A stretch of 64,000 bases of DNA from Mycoavidus sp. HKI (GCF_020023735.2 NZ_CP076444.2:1875501-1939500), one strand, 5' to 3'. Positions 38,260 to 49,092 are shown, counted from the first letter of the stretch. Notes: a model not told the origin generated them from the sequence alone. Program-made: numbers and translations.

Positions 38260-39023
38260 CTTTTCCTCTGTCGTGAATTCAAAGCATTATTCTCGCAAAT
38301 CAATACATCTACCTTCAAAGCATCGATCGTAGTGCGTTTAGCCTTACAGATCCCTTTGAAATTCCTTGATCTCATTTAGAAAATCGTTTTGTGTACCGAC
38401 TAACGTTATCATTTTCTGCTCCTTATAAAAATGTGAGAAGAGGACCACGGTATAGCTAAAAGTGAGCTTTTTTCTATCAAATTAAAAGCCCTAGATGGCT
38501 AACACAATCTAATATAGCACCATGCTGTGACTTATCAGTGGTAAATGTCCTCGAATTTTGGGGGTTGAATTGCTGCGCTTTTTGGCCTATGGCCGGCGCT
38601 TGTCAGGATGAAAATGCGTCGGTCAGGGATGCGGCAGCCCGTGCGCTCAGTATGCATATTGATCTTATTTACTTGTGTGATTGAACACAAAAGTAGATTT
38701 TTTTAATTCGAATTTGACACTCATCGTGACCGATTTATGTACAATCTCAACACCTTCACTTGCCTCACTTTATCGATCACGATAAATCTGCAACTGGCAG
38801 TCACGATCGCCGAAATACGCAATGTGATACGTTTTATGTGAAAGATCCTGAGTATAGCTCTGATAGAAGCTATGCAGCAAAACATGCAAATTGTGCTTAA
38901 GTACACTTTACGTTCCATTGATCCCCAAAGGCTTTAACTAGTTTATCGTCCAACTTTCGGGAGTCAGTTCAAACTTCAGGATACCTTATCGAAGCAAGGT
39001 CAAACTAACCTCAAATACACGCC
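38260..39023. other. 764-bp stretch without a convincing gene
   Basis: AT-rich, with only one short minus-strand frame (38721-38918) whose sequence looks unlike a protein (Ile/Arg/Ser-rich, no family resemblance). It likely contains the promoter of the membrane protein at 37300-38259 and decayed sequence beside an insertion-rich region. Confidence 0.5.
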
Positions 39024-39592
39024 CTAGCAATTGCGTTTAGAAAAATCAAGTTGATCGTAGGGAGTGAGTTGTGCGGCTTCTGCAAGTTGCTTTGTCGCGG
39101 CAACGTCAGAACCTTTGATAATGATGGCACAGTAGGAGTCAGAATCTGTTTCAAAATGCAGAAGTGCAAGTTCTCTTGCGGCCAGCCACTCCGACAATGC
39201 CTGAAATGCAGCAGGAACTGATTCGAATTCCATTTCGCAATCATGATCCCACTGCTCTTGGACATTGAGGGTTGCCAGAATCTCAGCAACCTGCCATCCA
39301 ATTTCTTCACTTGCCTTCCAGTCTAGTTGAATAATCAGCCACTGACCTCGTCGTTGGCCGTCGTCCCCTGACATGACTTCCTGTAGCGCCTCAAACGAGC
39401 TTTCTGTTTCGTATAGGGCGGTGCGGGCTACTTGCCATAGACGCCGAGCTTCCGTCTGGGATAAGGAAGCGGTCAAGAGCTGGATGAACTTCTGAAGATT
39501 TTTTTCCAATTGTTCCAAATCAGGCCCATTTTCATTATCCAATAGTTCGGCAACACTTTCTTCAGGCACATCTGTATCAACAGGATCGGCAT

Positions 39593-39601
39593 CCTTAGAC
39601 T
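39593..39601. repeat. Left target-site duplication of IS4-family element
   Basis: CCTTAGACT, repeated at 41016-41024. Confidence 0.9.
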
Positions 39602-41015
39602 CATGTCCTTACACACAACTATAAACAGCCAAGTACAATAAACCTTTAAAAGAAAGAGATGACAGGCAGAGATGAGCTGGGCAGCGAAAGAATTTAAGAC
39701 AGTAGATTTAGGTGACAAGCGGTTAAACAAGAGGCTGATGTTGCTTGCAGAGCGTCTTGGGGAAAAGCCGACGGCGAGTCTGCCTGGGGCATGTAAAGGG
39801 TGGGCGGAAACCCAGGGGGCGTATCGATTTTTATCTCAAGAGGATATAGGTTGGGAGTCTATTTTAGAGCCGCACTGGTCCTGTTCGCGTGCGCGCTTAC
39901 AAGAGCAGCGTACCGTTTTGTGCATCCAAGACACCACGGAACTGAACTTCAACGGACAATCGATAGAAGGCTTGGGTCCCCTGTGTTACGAAGCGCAACG
40001 AGGTATGTACCTGCACCCGACGTATGCGGTATCGTTGGAGCGTGAACCGTTAGGCGTATTAGATGCGTGGATGTGGGCACGTGCATCCAAAGAAGACGTA
40101 GAGAATCGGTCTGGGATCAAGGAAAGTATACGCTGGATCGAAGGGTATAGCCGACTGGCAGAACTCTCAGCCGAGTTACCCGAGACACGTTTGGTGTATA
40201 TGGCAGACCGTGAATCCGACATGCTAGAACTGATATGCAAAGCCTCCGAACTGGGGAATCCGGTGGATTGGTTAATTCGCTCGTGTCACAACCGGGTGCT
40301 ACCAGATGGTGCTCGCCTGTGGGAGGCAGTCGGTGCGCAGGCAGCGGTAGGCGAATTGCATTTTATGATGCCCTCACGGCATGGCCAAAAGGCTCGAGCG
40401 GTACGTCAGCAAGTCAGAATGAAACGCGTTGTCCTTGATGATAGAAAGGGCTCCCCGTTAGAAGTGACCTGCGTAATAGCCCAAGAAGTGGAGGTACCGT
40501 CTGGCTGTAAGCCTGTGGAGTGGCGCTTGCTCACTAATCGCGTGGTACTTGATTTCGACGCAGCAGTGGAGTTGATTGACTGGTATCGGGCTCGCTGGGA
40601 GATTGAGATGTTCTTCCACGTTCTCAAAAACGGCTGTCGCGTCGAGGCGCTGCAACTAGGGGCTATCGAAAAGTTAGAGAGGGCGCTGGCGGTCTATATG
40701 GTGGTGGCTTGGCGAATCGCTCGCTTGATGAGACTAGGCCGTACTTGCCCTGATCTGGAAGCAGAACTGCTGTTTGAGCCAGAGGAATGGCAAGCCGCGT
40801 ATCTTCTCATGAAAAAACCTGTGCCAAAAAAGACGCCTCGACTCAATGAAGTAGTGCGGCTTATTGCGATGTTGGGTGGATTCTTAGGCCGAAAAGGGGA
40901 TGGCGAGCCCGGCGTAAAAACCATCTGGCAAGGATTACAGCAGGTTACTGCCTTTGCTCAGGGTCTACGCTGGGCGCGCCAAAACCAGATATTTTGAGTT
41001 GTGTATAAGGATATG
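39602..41015 (+). mobile_element. IS4-family insertion sequence, complete (1414 bp)
   Basis: Terminal inverted repeats of 19 bp: CATGTCCTTACACACAACT at the left and CATATCCTTATACACAACT (complement of the right end), differing at two positions and resembling the IS50/Tn5 end type. A perfect 9-bp direct repeat bounds the element. It carries one full transposase gene. Confidence 0.94.
39672..40997 (+). CDS. IS4-family transposase (Tn5/IS50-like)
   Basis: 441 aa. The N-terminal Tn5-type DNA-binding domain starts MSWAAKEFKTVDLGDKRLN and includes ASLPGACKGWAETQGAYRFL. DDE residues: Asp in LCIQDTTELNFNG, Asp in VYMADRESDMLEL, and Glu in the perfect YREK signature YRARWEIEMFFHVLK. Full length and uninterrupted, hence probably functional. 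Confidence 0.95.
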   Translation: MSWAAKEFKTVDLGDKRLNKRLMLLAERLGEKPTASLPGACKGWAETQGAYRFLSQEDIGWESILEPHWSCSRARLQEQRTVLCIQDTTELNFNGQSIEGLGPLCYEAQRGMYLHPTYAVSLEREPLGVLDAWMWARASKEDVENRSGIKESIRWIEGYSRLAELSAELPETRLVYMADRESDMLELICKASELGNPVDWLIRSCHNRVLPDGARLWEAVGAQAAVGELHFMMPSRHGQKARAVRQQVRMKRVVLDDRKGSPLEVTCVIAQEVEVPSGCKPVEWRLLTNRVVLDFDAAVELIDWYRARWEIEMFFHVLKNGCRVEALQLGAIEKLERALAVYMVVAWRIARLMRLGRTCPDLEAELLFEPEEWQAAYLLMKKPVPKKTPRLNEVVRLIAMLGGFLGRKGDGEPGVKTIWQGLQQVTAFAQGLRWARQNQIF

Positions 41016-41024
41016 CCTTAGACT
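41016..41024. repeat. Right target-site duplication of IS4-family element
   Basis: CCTTAGACT, identical to 39593-39601. Confidence 0.9.
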
Positions 41025-41082
41025 GGCTACCACTAAATATTTTTTTCAGAAATTTCAACATTTTGATCATTCTCCAAAATTT

Positions 41083-41091
41083 CCTAGATGG
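41083..41091. repeat. Left target-site duplication of MITE-like element
   Basis: CCTAGATGG, repeated at 41241-41249 immediately after the element. Confidence 0.8.
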
Positions 41092-41240
41092 GGATGTAAG
41101 CTGGAAGCGGAGAAATTTTTGAAATCTAAATAAATCAACAGGTTACATTAGGCTCGTTGGGTTAAGTGACTGGAATAGGCCTTTTATAAGTTATTGATTT
41201 ATATACGTTCCAAAAATTTCTCCGCTTCCAGCTTACACCC
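41092..41240. mobile_element. 149-bp MITE-like element with 30-bp terminal inverted repeats
   Basis: The ends are complementary over 30 bp with one mismatch (third base); 27 bp are perfect (41095-41121 against 41211-41237, core GTAAGCTGGAAGCGGAGAAA). The AT-rich 89-bp centre has no frame. A perfect 9-bp direct repeat flanks the element. No transposase; it must be mobilised in trans. The ends do not match those of the two insertion sequences in this window. Confidence 0.82.
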
Positions 41241-41249
41241 CCTAGATGG
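41241..41249. repeat. Right target-site duplication of MITE-like element
   Basis: CCTAGATGG, matching 41083-41091. It overlaps the first bases of the kamA-like fragment. Confidence 0.8.
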
Positions 41250-41310
41250 TATCGTAGATATTCGCGACGAAAAGGTGTTCGCGCTGCAGTTTCTGCAAGC
41301 CCGCGACCCA
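41243..41310 (+). pseudogene. 68-bp fragment of the kamA-like gene
   Basis: Matches 36247-36314 at 63 of 68 bases; translates DGIVDIRDEKVFALQFLQAR, against DGIVNIRDEKVFALQFLQAR in the full gene. Homology stops abruptly on both sides. It lies between the MITE-like element and the aromatic amino-acid permease gene. Either a relic of a second aminomutase gene or a duplicated scrap from a rearrangement. Confidence 0.85.
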
Positions 41311-41355
41311 CTTAGATGGCACTTTCTGCTCTATGCGGTCACTACCTCTACAGCT

Positions 41356-42615
41356 TTACTTGAAAACTGGCAACCAACCAAACATACTCATAATCACCGT
41401 CAGGTAAACTATAAAGCCGCAAACAATAATCAGGTTAAGCATTAGATTATTGCATGGTGCAGTATATATTGCCTGCGCATAACGCTTGCGAGCGCTTTTT
41501 ACCAAAAACGGCGGTAAAATCACGCTCCAAATAGTAAAAGCTAGCCCAGCATACCCAATAGCATAAATAAAACCATTAGGATAAAAAGAACAGACCACCG
41601 CCGGAGGTAAATAGGTGATAACGGCGGTTTTAAATCGTCCAATACGATCATTTTTGAAATTAAAGAGGTCGGCGATATAATCAAACAGCCCTAATGTTGC
41701 CGCCAACATTGAACTCGCCACGGCAAAATTCCCAAAAAACGTCAAAATCAAATCCATGTACTTGCTGTTCAAAGCACCGTGGAGCGCTCCGACAAAGGTA
41801 TCGATGTTGCCGCCTTTGGCGATAATCTGGGGAAACTCGGCGCGGCTAATATTGCCCATTGTGACTAGCAGCCAGAAGATATAAAGCAGAAGAGAAACTG
41901 CCATGCCGATAATAATAGAACGAGTGATGTTACGGATGCCGGATTTTCCATACAATCTCACTAAGCTAGGCATGTTACCGTGAAAACCAAACGAAATAAT
42001 ACAGAAGGGCAAGGTCATCAGTACATACGGGAAATAATGAGTGTCTTTGAGCGCGACCGAGGCCGAATCTAAAAGTTTAGCTATTTCAATATGGCTGACC
42101 ATGCCGGAAAAGGTAGCAAAAAAAGCAATAAATTTACCAAAGGTCAGTACGGTAACAATCCGGCCGACCCACCGTGAGCTATACCAAGCAATCAGACCAA
42201 CAATAAAACTAACGATAAGCACCAAGAAACTCACCGGCAGCGATATATCAGTATATTTAATTAGGGTCTGAGAGAGTACTGCTGAAGAGCCGGAAATATA
42301 AGCATAGGTCAGAATATACAGCACAAAAATAAAAGAGGCGCCAACTAGCACGCTCCATTTTTTACCCAGCAGCTCGGTGGTAAAAGTATTAAAACTCGCA
42401 CCGGGCTTGAAATGAAGATTGACCTCCAGTAAAAGCAAGCCAGTCATCAGCATCATTAAGGCAACTAAAATAAGGATAGTTGCCCCGCCAACAAACCAGA
42501 CGCCGGACATGGCGATAGGCAAGGAAAACATACCGCCGCCTACCACCGTGGCGATAATCAACATCACTCCGCTGGTCAAGCCAGGGGGGTTTTGGGGATT
42601 TTTTATGTTTATCAT
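41356..42615 (-). CDS. Aromatic amino-acid permease (HAAAP family, TyrP/Mtr-like)
   Basis: About 419 aa with 11 hydrophobic segments. The first helix carries VMLIIATVVGGGMFSLPIAMSG, typical of tryptophan/tyrosine permeases, and PFCIISFGFHGNMPSLVRLYG is a family hallmark. Likely imports tryptophan or tyrosine by proton symport. I use ATG 42615; a TTG at 42636, with a better-placed GAGG, would add 7 residues. The substrate is not resolved by sequence. Confidence 0.85.
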   Translation of the reverse strand: MINIKNPQNPPGLTSGVMLIIATVVGGGMFSLPIAMSGVWFVGGATILILVALMMLMTGLLLLEVNLHFKPGASFNTFTTELLGKKWSVLVGASFIFVLYILTYAYISGSSAVLSQTLIKYTDISLPVSFLVLIVSFIVGLIAWYSSRWVGRIVTVLTFGKFIAFFATFSGMVSHIEIAKLLDSASVALKDTHYFPYVLMTLPFCIISFGFHGNMPSLVRLYGKSGIRNITRSIIIGMAVSLLLYIFWLLVTMGNISRAEFPQIIAKGGNIDTFVGALHGALNSKYMDLILTFFGNFAVASSMLAATLGLFDYIADLFNFKNDRIGRFKTAVITYLPPAVVCSFYPNGFIYAIGYAGLAFTIWSVILPPFLVKSARKRYAQAIYTAPCNNLMLNLIIVCGFIVYLTVIMSMFGWLPVFK

Positions 42616-42767
42616 TTGTAGGTATGCAAAATACAAAATAGCCTCACCATACGATGAGGCCGACTGAATCGAAACGCGATCGGATGGTAGGGCTCTGATC
42701 TAGCCTGAGAGAGGATGTTACGATGCAATAGTCAAAGGATTGATAGGGAGCGACGCTACAATACGCT

Positions 42768-43193
42768 TTAAAACGGTTTGAAAACCACTAAAAGTACAGC
42801 AGCTAGCAGCCCCAACACCGGCAGCTCACTAAACCCCCGATACCAGCATTGGCTACGTTTATTACGCCCCTGCTCGAATACCGCTAGCAGCTTGCCACAG
42901 GTAATATGGTAAGCAATCAGCAGCGCAACAATACTTAGCTTCGTATGCATCCAGCCATTACCTGGGCCTTCCAGGCCAATGCCAACCACTAGCCATAACC
43001 AAAGGCCAAAGCCAAGCGCGGGTATGGCAATAATCGTCATAAAGCGAAACAGCTTACGAGCCATCATCAGCAAGCGTTTGATCGCTGCCGGCTCGGTTTC
43101 TTGCGCCAGATTCATATAAATCCGTGGCAGGTAAGCCAGGCCCGCAAACCACGATGCAACAAAAACAATATGTAACGATTTAATCCAAAGCAT
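42768..43193 (-). CDS. hemJ: Protoporphyrinogen IX oxidase HemJ (CopD-like)
   Basis: 141 aa with four transmembrane helices. MLWIKSLHIVFVASWFAGLAYLPRI at the start contains the family's essential His. RKLFRFMTIIAIPALGFGLW, GPGNGWMHTKLSIVALLIAYH and the terminal VFKPF also match. HemJ oxidises protoporphyrinogen IX in haem synthesis where HemG and HemY are absent. Upstream of proA in the opposite order of transcription (both minus strand), as in related genomes. Confidence 0.85.
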   Translation of the reverse strand: MLWIKSLHIVFVASWFAGLAYLPRIYMNLAQETEPAAIKRLLMMARKLFRFMTIIAIPALGFGLWLWLVVGIGLEGPGNGWMHTKLSIVALLIAYHITCGKLLAVFEQGRNKRSQCWYRGFSELPVLGLLAAVLLVVFKPF

Positions 43194-43422
43194 GAGTATC
43201 TTTTAAAAAAGACGCCAGCTGACAGGTTTTGCAACACGCTAAGTTTGTCAGACACCAAACGTCAAAAAATAAATATCGGAGATCACTAGGCCGGATATTA
43301 TGCCAGACTTGCTAACCGTGACGCAGTAGTTTTGCGCTCATTCCAGGGCCTTTTCGGCAACAAATAATCGAATGTTCATTGAGTTAGCTGCCATGACATC
43401 ATTTTCGGTAATCCTGAACTTT

Positions 43423-44694
43423 TTAGCTCCTGCCTTCGCCGTGGCCTAACACAATATATTTCAACGAAGTTAAACCTTCTAAGCCCACCGGTCCGCGCGC
43501 GTGCAGCTTGTCGTTTGAGATGCCGATTTCCGCGCCAAGTCCATATTCAAAACCATCGGCAAACCGCGTTGAAGCATTCACCAGAACACTGGCCGAGTCC
43601 ACTTCGCGCAAAAAGCGTTGCGCATGGTCATAATGCTCAGTCACGATGGCATCTGTGTGGGCTGAACCGTAAGTATTAATGTGGTCAATGGCAGCATCTA
43701 GATCATCGACAATACGAATCGCTAGAATAGGTGCGAGGTATTCGGCACGCCAATCTGCTTCAGTTGCATCGGTCAGAGAAGCAATCCCGGCTTGCTCAAG
43801 CACTGTACGACTGCGAGCACAGACGCGTAAGGCGACGGCTTTATCCTGATACAGCCGGCATAGCGGCGGCAGGACGGTCGCCGCTATGCTAGCGGCAACT
43901 AATAGTGTCTCCATCGTGTTACACGTGCCGTAGCGCTGCGTCTTTGCATTGTCGCAAACCGCTAGGGCCTTGGTCAGGTCGGCCGCACTATCGACGTATA
44001 CATGGCACACACCGTCTAGGTGCTTAATCATGGGCACGCGCGCTTCGCGCATTAAGCGCTCAATCAAACTCTTGCCGCCACGCGGTACCAGCACGTCGAT
44101 ATATTCAGCCATCGTCGCCAATTTGCCCACAGCAGCCCGATCAGCCGTCGCGACCACTTGCACTGCATCGGCCGGCAAGCCGGCGGCTGCAAGCCCGCTG
44201 CTAATTGAACGAGCAAGGGCCAGATTGCTATTGAGCGCCTCCGAACCACCCCGCAAAATCACCGCATTACCGGCTTTCAGGCACAGTGCCGCAGCGTCAA
44301 TGGTGACATTCGGCCGAGCTTCATAAATGATGCCAATCACGCCAAGTGGCACGCGCATCCGGCCAACCTGAATGCCACTTGGGCGGAATTTGAGTTCACT
44401 GATTTCGCCAATCGGGTCTGGCAACGAGAGTACCTGTCGCAGGCCAGCAATCATTGTGCGCAGCGCTGCATCGGATAGGGTTAGGCGATCAATAAAAGCT
44501 GCCTCCAAGCCTTTTTCTTGCGCCTGCGCACAATCGCGTGCATTGGCTTCTTTTAACACCGTAATGTCTTGCTCAAGCGCAGATGCAATCGTCGCTAGCG
44601 CATTATTCTTGGCCGCCGTTGTGGCTCGCGCCATGGCACGTGAAGCGGTGCGAGCGCGTTGACCGAGATCGGTCATATAGTGATCAATATTCAT
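43423..44694 (-). CDS. proA: Gamma-glutamyl phosphate reductase
   Basis: 423-aa aldehyde-dehydrogenase-fold enzyme making glutamate-5-semialdehyde for proline synthesis. NADPH-binding segment [20 protein letters not shown], catalytic Cys in [14 protein letters not shown], and C-terminal [25 protein letters not shown]. Starts 1 nt after the holA stop; second gene of the holA-proA pair. proB is not in the window. Confidence 0.95.
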   Translation of the reverse strand: MNIDHYMTDLGQRARTASRAMARATTAAKNNALATIASALEQDITVLKEANARDCAQAQEKGLEAAFIDRLTLSDAALRTMIAGLRQVLSLPDPIGEISELKFRPSGIQVGRMRVPLGVIGIIYEARPNVTIDAAALCLKAGNAVILRGGSEALNSNLALARSISSGLAAAGLPADAVQVVATADRAAVGKLATMAEYIDVLVPRGGKSLIERLMREARVPMIKHLDGVCHVYVDSAADLTKALAVCDNAKTQRYGTCNTMETLLVAASIAATVLPPLCRLYQDKAVALRVCARSRTVLEQAGIASLTDATEADWRAEYLAPILAIRIVDDLDAAIDHINTYGSAHTDAIVTEHYDHAQRFLREVDSASVLVNASTRFADGFEYGLGAEIGISNDKLHARGPVGLEGLTSLKYIVLGHGEGRS

Positions 44695-44695
44695 A

Positions 44696-45781
44696 TTATT
44701 CCCGGCTTTGGCCTACCCTTGATTGATTCGACAGCGCTACCATCATAGCTAACTCAAAGAGGCCATGCCACAGGTCCGCAGGTGGCAAAGCCTGCGGCGG
44801 CTCACTGGCAAAAAGACGCGTAAGCCCTTTCATTTGACGATCTAGGCGCGCCGCAAAAGCTAAGCCCGCGACCAGTGCTTCTTCGCTCAAGCGCGCTAAC
44901 GCAGGACCTATGAGCTTCTCGCGCGGCCCCCATACGCGCTGCTCACGCAGCAGGGTATTGAGCGGCCGGCCAGCAGCCACGCCGCGCTTAAGCTGCAGCA
45001 GCACCCGCAATTCTTCAACCAATGCCCATAGTACCAGCATAGAAGCTTCGCCTTCGCCGCGCAAACCATCCAGCATGGTGGCGAGCCGCCGCACATCACC
45101 TGCGAGCATGGCCTCATTCAGCTTAAAGACATCATAACGAGCCACATTTAATACCGCCTCGCGGATTTGCTCGACGCTAAGCTCGCCCGGAAGGTAGAGC
45201 AACCCAAGTTTTTGAATTTCTTGATGAGCCGCCAGCAAATTACCTTCGACTCGTTCCGCAATCAGCCGCAATGCCTGCCGCCCGGCTTCACCAGGCGGCA
45301 TCTGCTGGCCCTGGGCGGTCAGACGCTGGCTAATCCAGTTCGGCAGCAAGGCTCGCTCAACGCGATCAATGCGGATGGCGACCCCGGCTGCGAGCAAAGC
45401 CGTAAACCACGCGGTTTTTTGAGTGGCGGCATCCAGTCTAGGTAAGGTAATCAAGACCACCCTATCTGGATGAGACTCAGCCGCTAGTATTTTTAGAGCT
45501 TCGGCGCCCTCCTTGCCCGGCTTACCGCTTGGAATGCGCACTTCAAGCAATTGGCGCTCACCAAACAGCGACATGGCTTGGCTGGTGCCGAGCAACGCGC
45601 TCCAATCAAAGCCACGCTCCACCGTAAAAATAGAGCGATCCGTATGAGCTGCCGCGCGCGCAACTGCGCGAATGGCATCCAGTGTTTCTTGAATGAGAAG
45701 ATGCTCATCGCCATATACAATGTAAAGCTTTGCAAGCTCCTTGCGTAAATGGCTAGCGAGCGAATCAGCGCGCAGTTGCAT
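44696..45781 (-). CDS. holA: DNA polymerase III subunit delta
   Basis: 361 aa. The clamp-loader subunit that opens the beta clamp. N-terminus [23 protein letters not shown], then [33 protein letters not shown]; the C-terminal half is helical ([19 protein letters not shown]). Length matches the family (about 340). It lies between lptE and proA, as in other Burkholderiaceae. Confidence 0.92.
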   Translation of the reverse strand: MQLRADSLASHLRKELAKLYIVYGDEHLLIQETLDAIRAVARAAAHTDRSIFTVERGFDWSALLGTSQAMSLFGERQLLEVRIPSGKPGKEGAEALKILAAESHPDRVVLITLPRLDAATQKTAWFTALLAAGVAIRIDRVERALLPNWISQRLTAQGQQMPPGEAGRQALRLIAERVEGNLLAAHQEIQKLGLLYLPGELSVEQIREAVLNVARYDVFKLNEAMLAGDVRRLATMLDGLRGEGEASMLVLWALVEELRVLLQLKRGVAAGRPLNTLLREQRVWGPREKLIGPALARLSEEALVAGLAFAARLDRQMKGLTRLFASEPPQALPPADLWHGLFELAMMVALSNQSRVGQSRE

Positions 45782-45812
45782 GGGTTTCTTGTTGAGTCAA
45801 GCAGGTATAAAG

Positions 45813-46325
45813 CTATTGTGCAGGCTTAAGGCTATGCACCAAGGCCAGACGACGCATTAATTGATCCGTCGCATCATTTTCCATATCGCGATACAGCAAT
45901 TCAGATTCAGCTTGTTTGGCCAGCGCATACCGATCATTATAGGTCATCGAACGATTCAGCCTAATCATACTGGTTGGGATTAAGATCGTGCCGTCCATGC
46001 TGGTGAGTGCATAAACCACCGACGTAGCCAGTTCATATTCTTCAACCACCCCTTGGGCAGTCAAGCTTAGGGCGCGCTGATTGCGCGCGGCGGAGACCGA
46101 CAGGATCGCATCGGCATCATGCGTGGCAGCGACGATAACTGTATCGCTGCCAGTCTGAATCATCCGCTTCACGCGCACGATCATCGACGGACTGGCCGTG
46201 CCAGAGGGCTCGATATAAAGGCGCTTGAAAGCGTAATCCTGCTGACCTTTAAGCTGAAAGCCACACGCCGCTAGCAAGATCAAGGTGAGGAGGATGGGCA
46301 CAGCGGCCACGCGGGTGCTCAACAT
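45813..46325 (-). CDS. lptE: LPS-assembly lipoprotein LptE
   Basis: 170 aa. Signal peptide with lipobox LLAACGF, then GFQLKGQQDYAFKRLYIEP, the common opening of LptE. LptE plugs the LptD barrel that inserts lipopolysaccharide into the outer membrane. Downstream of leuS with 10 nt between, the conserved leuS-lptE-holA order. Confidence 0.92.
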   Translation of the reverse strand: MLSTRVAAVPILLTLILLAACGFQLKGQQDYAFKRLYIEPSGTASPSMIVRVKRMIQTGSDTVIVAATHDADAILSVSAARNQRALSLTAQGVVEEYELATSVVYALTSMDGTILIPTSMIRLNRSMTYNDRYALAKQAESELLYRDMENDATDQLMRRLALVHSLKPAQ

Positions 46326-46335
46326 AAGAAGCCCC

Positions 46336-49002
46336 TTAAATCACCAGATTGACAAGACGCCCAGGCACCACCACCACTTTCTTTGGCATCTGGCCATTAG
46401 CAAAACGCTTAAACACCTCATGAGCGAGCGCTGCTTGCTCAATCTCATCACGGCAGGCCTCTTTGGCAACGGCGAGCGCGCCTCGTACCTTACCGTTGAT
46501 CTGCAACACCAACTCGATCTCGCTTTTCTCAAGCGCGCCCTGATCAATCTCAGGCCAAGGCGCATCTAATAGCGCGCAGCCAAATTCAGCGTTAAATCCA
46601 AGCGCATCCCACAAGTTGCAAGCAATATGCGGTACCACTGGGTACAACACGCGCAGCAAAATGCCATATCCCTCGCGCACCACTAGACCCCACATTTCGG
46701 TGGCCTCACCCGCTTGGGCCTCGGTTGCAGCTTCAAGTGCCTTGAGCATTTTCATGGCAGCCGAGACAACCGTATTGTACTGAACGCGCTGATAGTCAAA
46801 TTCAGCTTGCGTCAAGATGCGATGAATGTCGCGGCGCAATGCCTTTTGCGCTTCAGTTAAACGAGCTAAATACGTACTGGAGGCCAACGAAGTGACGTTC
46901 AAAGAGGCTGCACGCGCCATCAAGTCAGCCTGTGCATAGCCAAATGTCCAAAGCCGGCGTAAAAAGCGACTCGCGCCCTCGACCCCGGCACTCGACCATT
47001 CAAGCTGTTGCTCGGGAGGCGCGGCAAACATGATAAATAAACGTGCCGTATCTGCGCCGTACTGGTCAATCAATGATTGTGGGTCAACGCCATTATGTTT
47101 TGATTTGGACATTTTCTCAATGCCCCCCACGACCACCGGTAAGCCATCCGCGTTGAGCACGGCGCCACAAGGCCGGCCTTTACTATCACGGCTCAAGGTC
47201 ACTTCAGTCGGGTTAAACCAGGTGCGTTTGCCAGCAGCATTTTCACGATAAAAAGTTTCGTTGAGCACCATGCCCTGTGTCAGTAAATTTTTTATCGGCT
47301 CAGAAAACGTCACCAGGCCGAGATCGCGCATCACTTTGGCCCAAAAACGAGAATACAGCAAATGCAAAATCGCATGCTCAATACCACCGATATATTGGTC
47401 CATCGGCATCCAGTACTCGGTGCGCGCATCGACAATCGACGGTTGGCCATTGATTTGCGCAGCCGGACAGGTATAGCGCGAGAAATACCAGGATGAATCG
47501 ACAAAGGTATCCATCGTGTCGGTTTCGCGACGTGCAGGCGCACCGCATTTAGGGCAGCTGCAATTAACAAAAGCCGCTGATTTGGCCAGCGGATTGCCGC
47601 TGCCATCTGGCACTAAATCTTCCGGTAAGACAACGGGCAAATCCGCCTCTGGCACGGGGACCTCACCACATGCAGCGCAATGAATCAGTGGAATCGGCGT
47701 GCCCCAATAGCGCTGCCGCGAAATACCCCAATCGCGCAAACGCCATACCACACGTTGCTCACCCAGACCGAGTGCGGCTAAGTCAGCAACAATCGCCTTG
47801 ACTGCCTGCTCATAGGCCAAGCCATTGTATTTTCCGCTATTTACGCAGACGCCATTTTCTTTATCTGTATACCAATCGGCCCAGTTGGTATTAGAGTAAG
47901 GCTGCTCATTGACCGCAATCACTTGCTTAATCGGCAGACCATATTTAAGCGCAAACGCAAAATCACGCTCATCATGCGCTGGCACCCCCATCACCGCGCC
48001 TTCGCCGTAGCTCATTAACACGTAATTACCCAGCCATACTTCGATGTCTTGCCCGGTCAGTGGATGCTGAACGAAAAAACCTGTGGCGACACCTTTCTTT
48101 TCAAGGGTTGCCAGATCGGCTTCGGCACTGCCGCCTAATTTGCAGGTATCAATAAAAGCCTGCAATTCTGGCCGGTTTTGCGCTAAGTGCAGCGCCAGCG
48201 GATGTTCGGCAGCTATCGCACAAAAGGTTGCGCCCATCAGAGTATCGGCGCGCGTGGTAAAAACCCGTAACAGCTTTTGTTCCCCATCGAGTTGATAGGG
48301 AAAGCTGATATTCACTCCGGTACTTTTACCTAGCCAATTCTGCTGCATCAGCTTAACCCGCTCTGGCCAGCCCAGATCATCGAGTGCGTCTAATAACTCG
48401 CCCGCATAGTGCGTAATCCGCATGTAGTACATTGGGATTTCACGCTTTTCAACTAACGCGCCTGAGCGCCAGCCGCGGCCATCGATAACTTGTTCATTCG
48501 CCAATACGGTTTGGTCAACCGGATCCCAATTGACGGTGCCGGTTTTTTTGTAGACGATGCCCGCCTCAAGCATCTTCAAAAACAGCCACTGATTCCATTT
48601 GTAGTAATCCGGCTCACAGGTTGCAAATTCGCGCGACCAATCTATGGCCAAGCCCATCGCCTGCATTTGCTTTTTCATGTAGGCAATATTGTCATAGGTC
48701 CATTGCGCCGGCGCCACGCCATTTGCCATCGCCGCATTTTCTGCCGGCATGCCGAATGCATCCCAGCCCATCGGCATTAATACATTGAAGCCTTTCATCC
48801 GTAGATAGCGGGCCATCACATCATTGATTGTATAGTTGCGCACATGCCCCATATGCAACTTGCCAGAAGGGTAAGGCAGCATCGACACGCAATAAAATTT
48901 CTTATCCCGAGGGGCCGCTTCGCTTGCCTGATATACATTGTGTTGAGCCCAATGACGTTGCATCGCCGCTTCAACTTCGGTAGGAATATATTTTTCTTGC
49001 AT
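46336..49002 (-). CDS. leuS: Leucyl-tRNA synthetase
   Basis: 888 aa, class I synthetase. HIGH motif variant in [21 protein letters not shown] in [14 protein letters not shown], editing domain with [13 protein letters not shown], and zinc-ribbon cysteines (CAACGE and CSCPKCGAP). I chose the ATG at 49002 ([15 protein letters not shown]), matching usual N-termini; a TTG at 49020 would add six residues. Confidence 0.97.
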   Translation of the reverse strand: MQEKYIPTEVEAAMQRHWAQHNVYQASEAAPRDKKFYCVSMLPYPSGKLHMGHVRNYTINDVMARYLRMKGFNVLMPMGWDAFGMPAENAAMANGVAPAQWTYDNIAYMKKQMQAMGLAIDWSREFATCEPDYYKWNQWLFLKMLEAGIVYKKTGTVNWDPVDQTVLANEQVIDGRGWRSGALVEKREIPMYYMRITHYAGELLDALDDLGWPERVKLMQQNWLGKSTGVNISFPYQLDGEQKLLRVFTTRADTLMGATFCAIAAEHPLALHLAQNRPELQAFIDTCKLGGSAEADLATLEKKGVATGFFVQHPLTGQDIEVWLGNYVLMSYGEGAVMGVPAHDERDFAFALKYGLPIKQVIAVNEQPYSNTNWADWYTDKENGVCVNSGKYNGLAYEQAVKAIVADLAALGLGEQRVVWRLRDWGISRQRYWGTPIPLIHCAACGEVPVPEADLPVVLPEDLVPDGSGNPLAKSAAFVNCSCPKCGAPARRETDTMDTFVDSSWYFSRYTCPAAQINGQPSIVDARTEYWMPMDQYIGGIEHAILHLLYSRFWAKVMRDLGLVTFSEPIKNLLTQGMVLNETFYRENAAGKRTWFNPTEVTLSRDSKGRPCGAVLNADGLPVVVGGIEKMSKSKHNGVDPQSLIDQYGADTARLFIMFAAPPEQQLEWSSAGVEGASRFLRRLWTFGYAQADLMARAASLNVTSLASSTYLARLTEAQKALRRDIHRILTQAEFDYQRVQYNTVVSAAMKMLKALEAATEAQAGEATEMWGLVVREGYGILLRVLYPVVPHIACNLWDALGFNAEFGCALLDAPWPEIDQGALEKSEIELVLQINGKVRGALAVAKEACRDEIEQAALAHEVFKRFANGQMPKKVVVVPGRLVNLVI

Positions 49003-49092
49003 AACAGGTAAGGTATTCAATAAAGTAACCGGGAAATTCTATGAAATAGCGTAACCGCTGCGCGGTAGATAATTATACTGGCTGCACTCTAA

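Larger units (their letters stand above)
39024..41061 (-). pseudogene. DUF6630-like small protein gene split by IS4-family element
   Basis: The 3' part (39024-39601) encodes about 190 acidic residues (DGQRRGQWLIIQLDWKASEE, LALLHFETDSDSYCAII), resembling DUF6630-type proteins, which I recognise only loosely. Its frame runs open into the insertion sequence. Across the element (41016-41061) the same frame continues upstream to ATG 41061 as MLKFLKKIFSGSQS, with GGAGA 9 nt before it. Joining the halves with one copy of the 9-bp target repeat restores a single frame of about 207 codons without a stop, so the gene was intact when the element landed. A truncated product from the GTG at 39569 is conceivable. 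Confidence 0.75.

Noticed and set aside
38721..38918. 65-codon minus-strand frame
   Set aside because: Compositionally unlike a protein, no recognisable family, no upstream ribosome-binding site.
41194..41445. Plus-strand frame containing the kamA fragment as a real gene
   Set aside because: Only 68 bp match kamA; the rest is MITE end and antisense of the permease 3' end.
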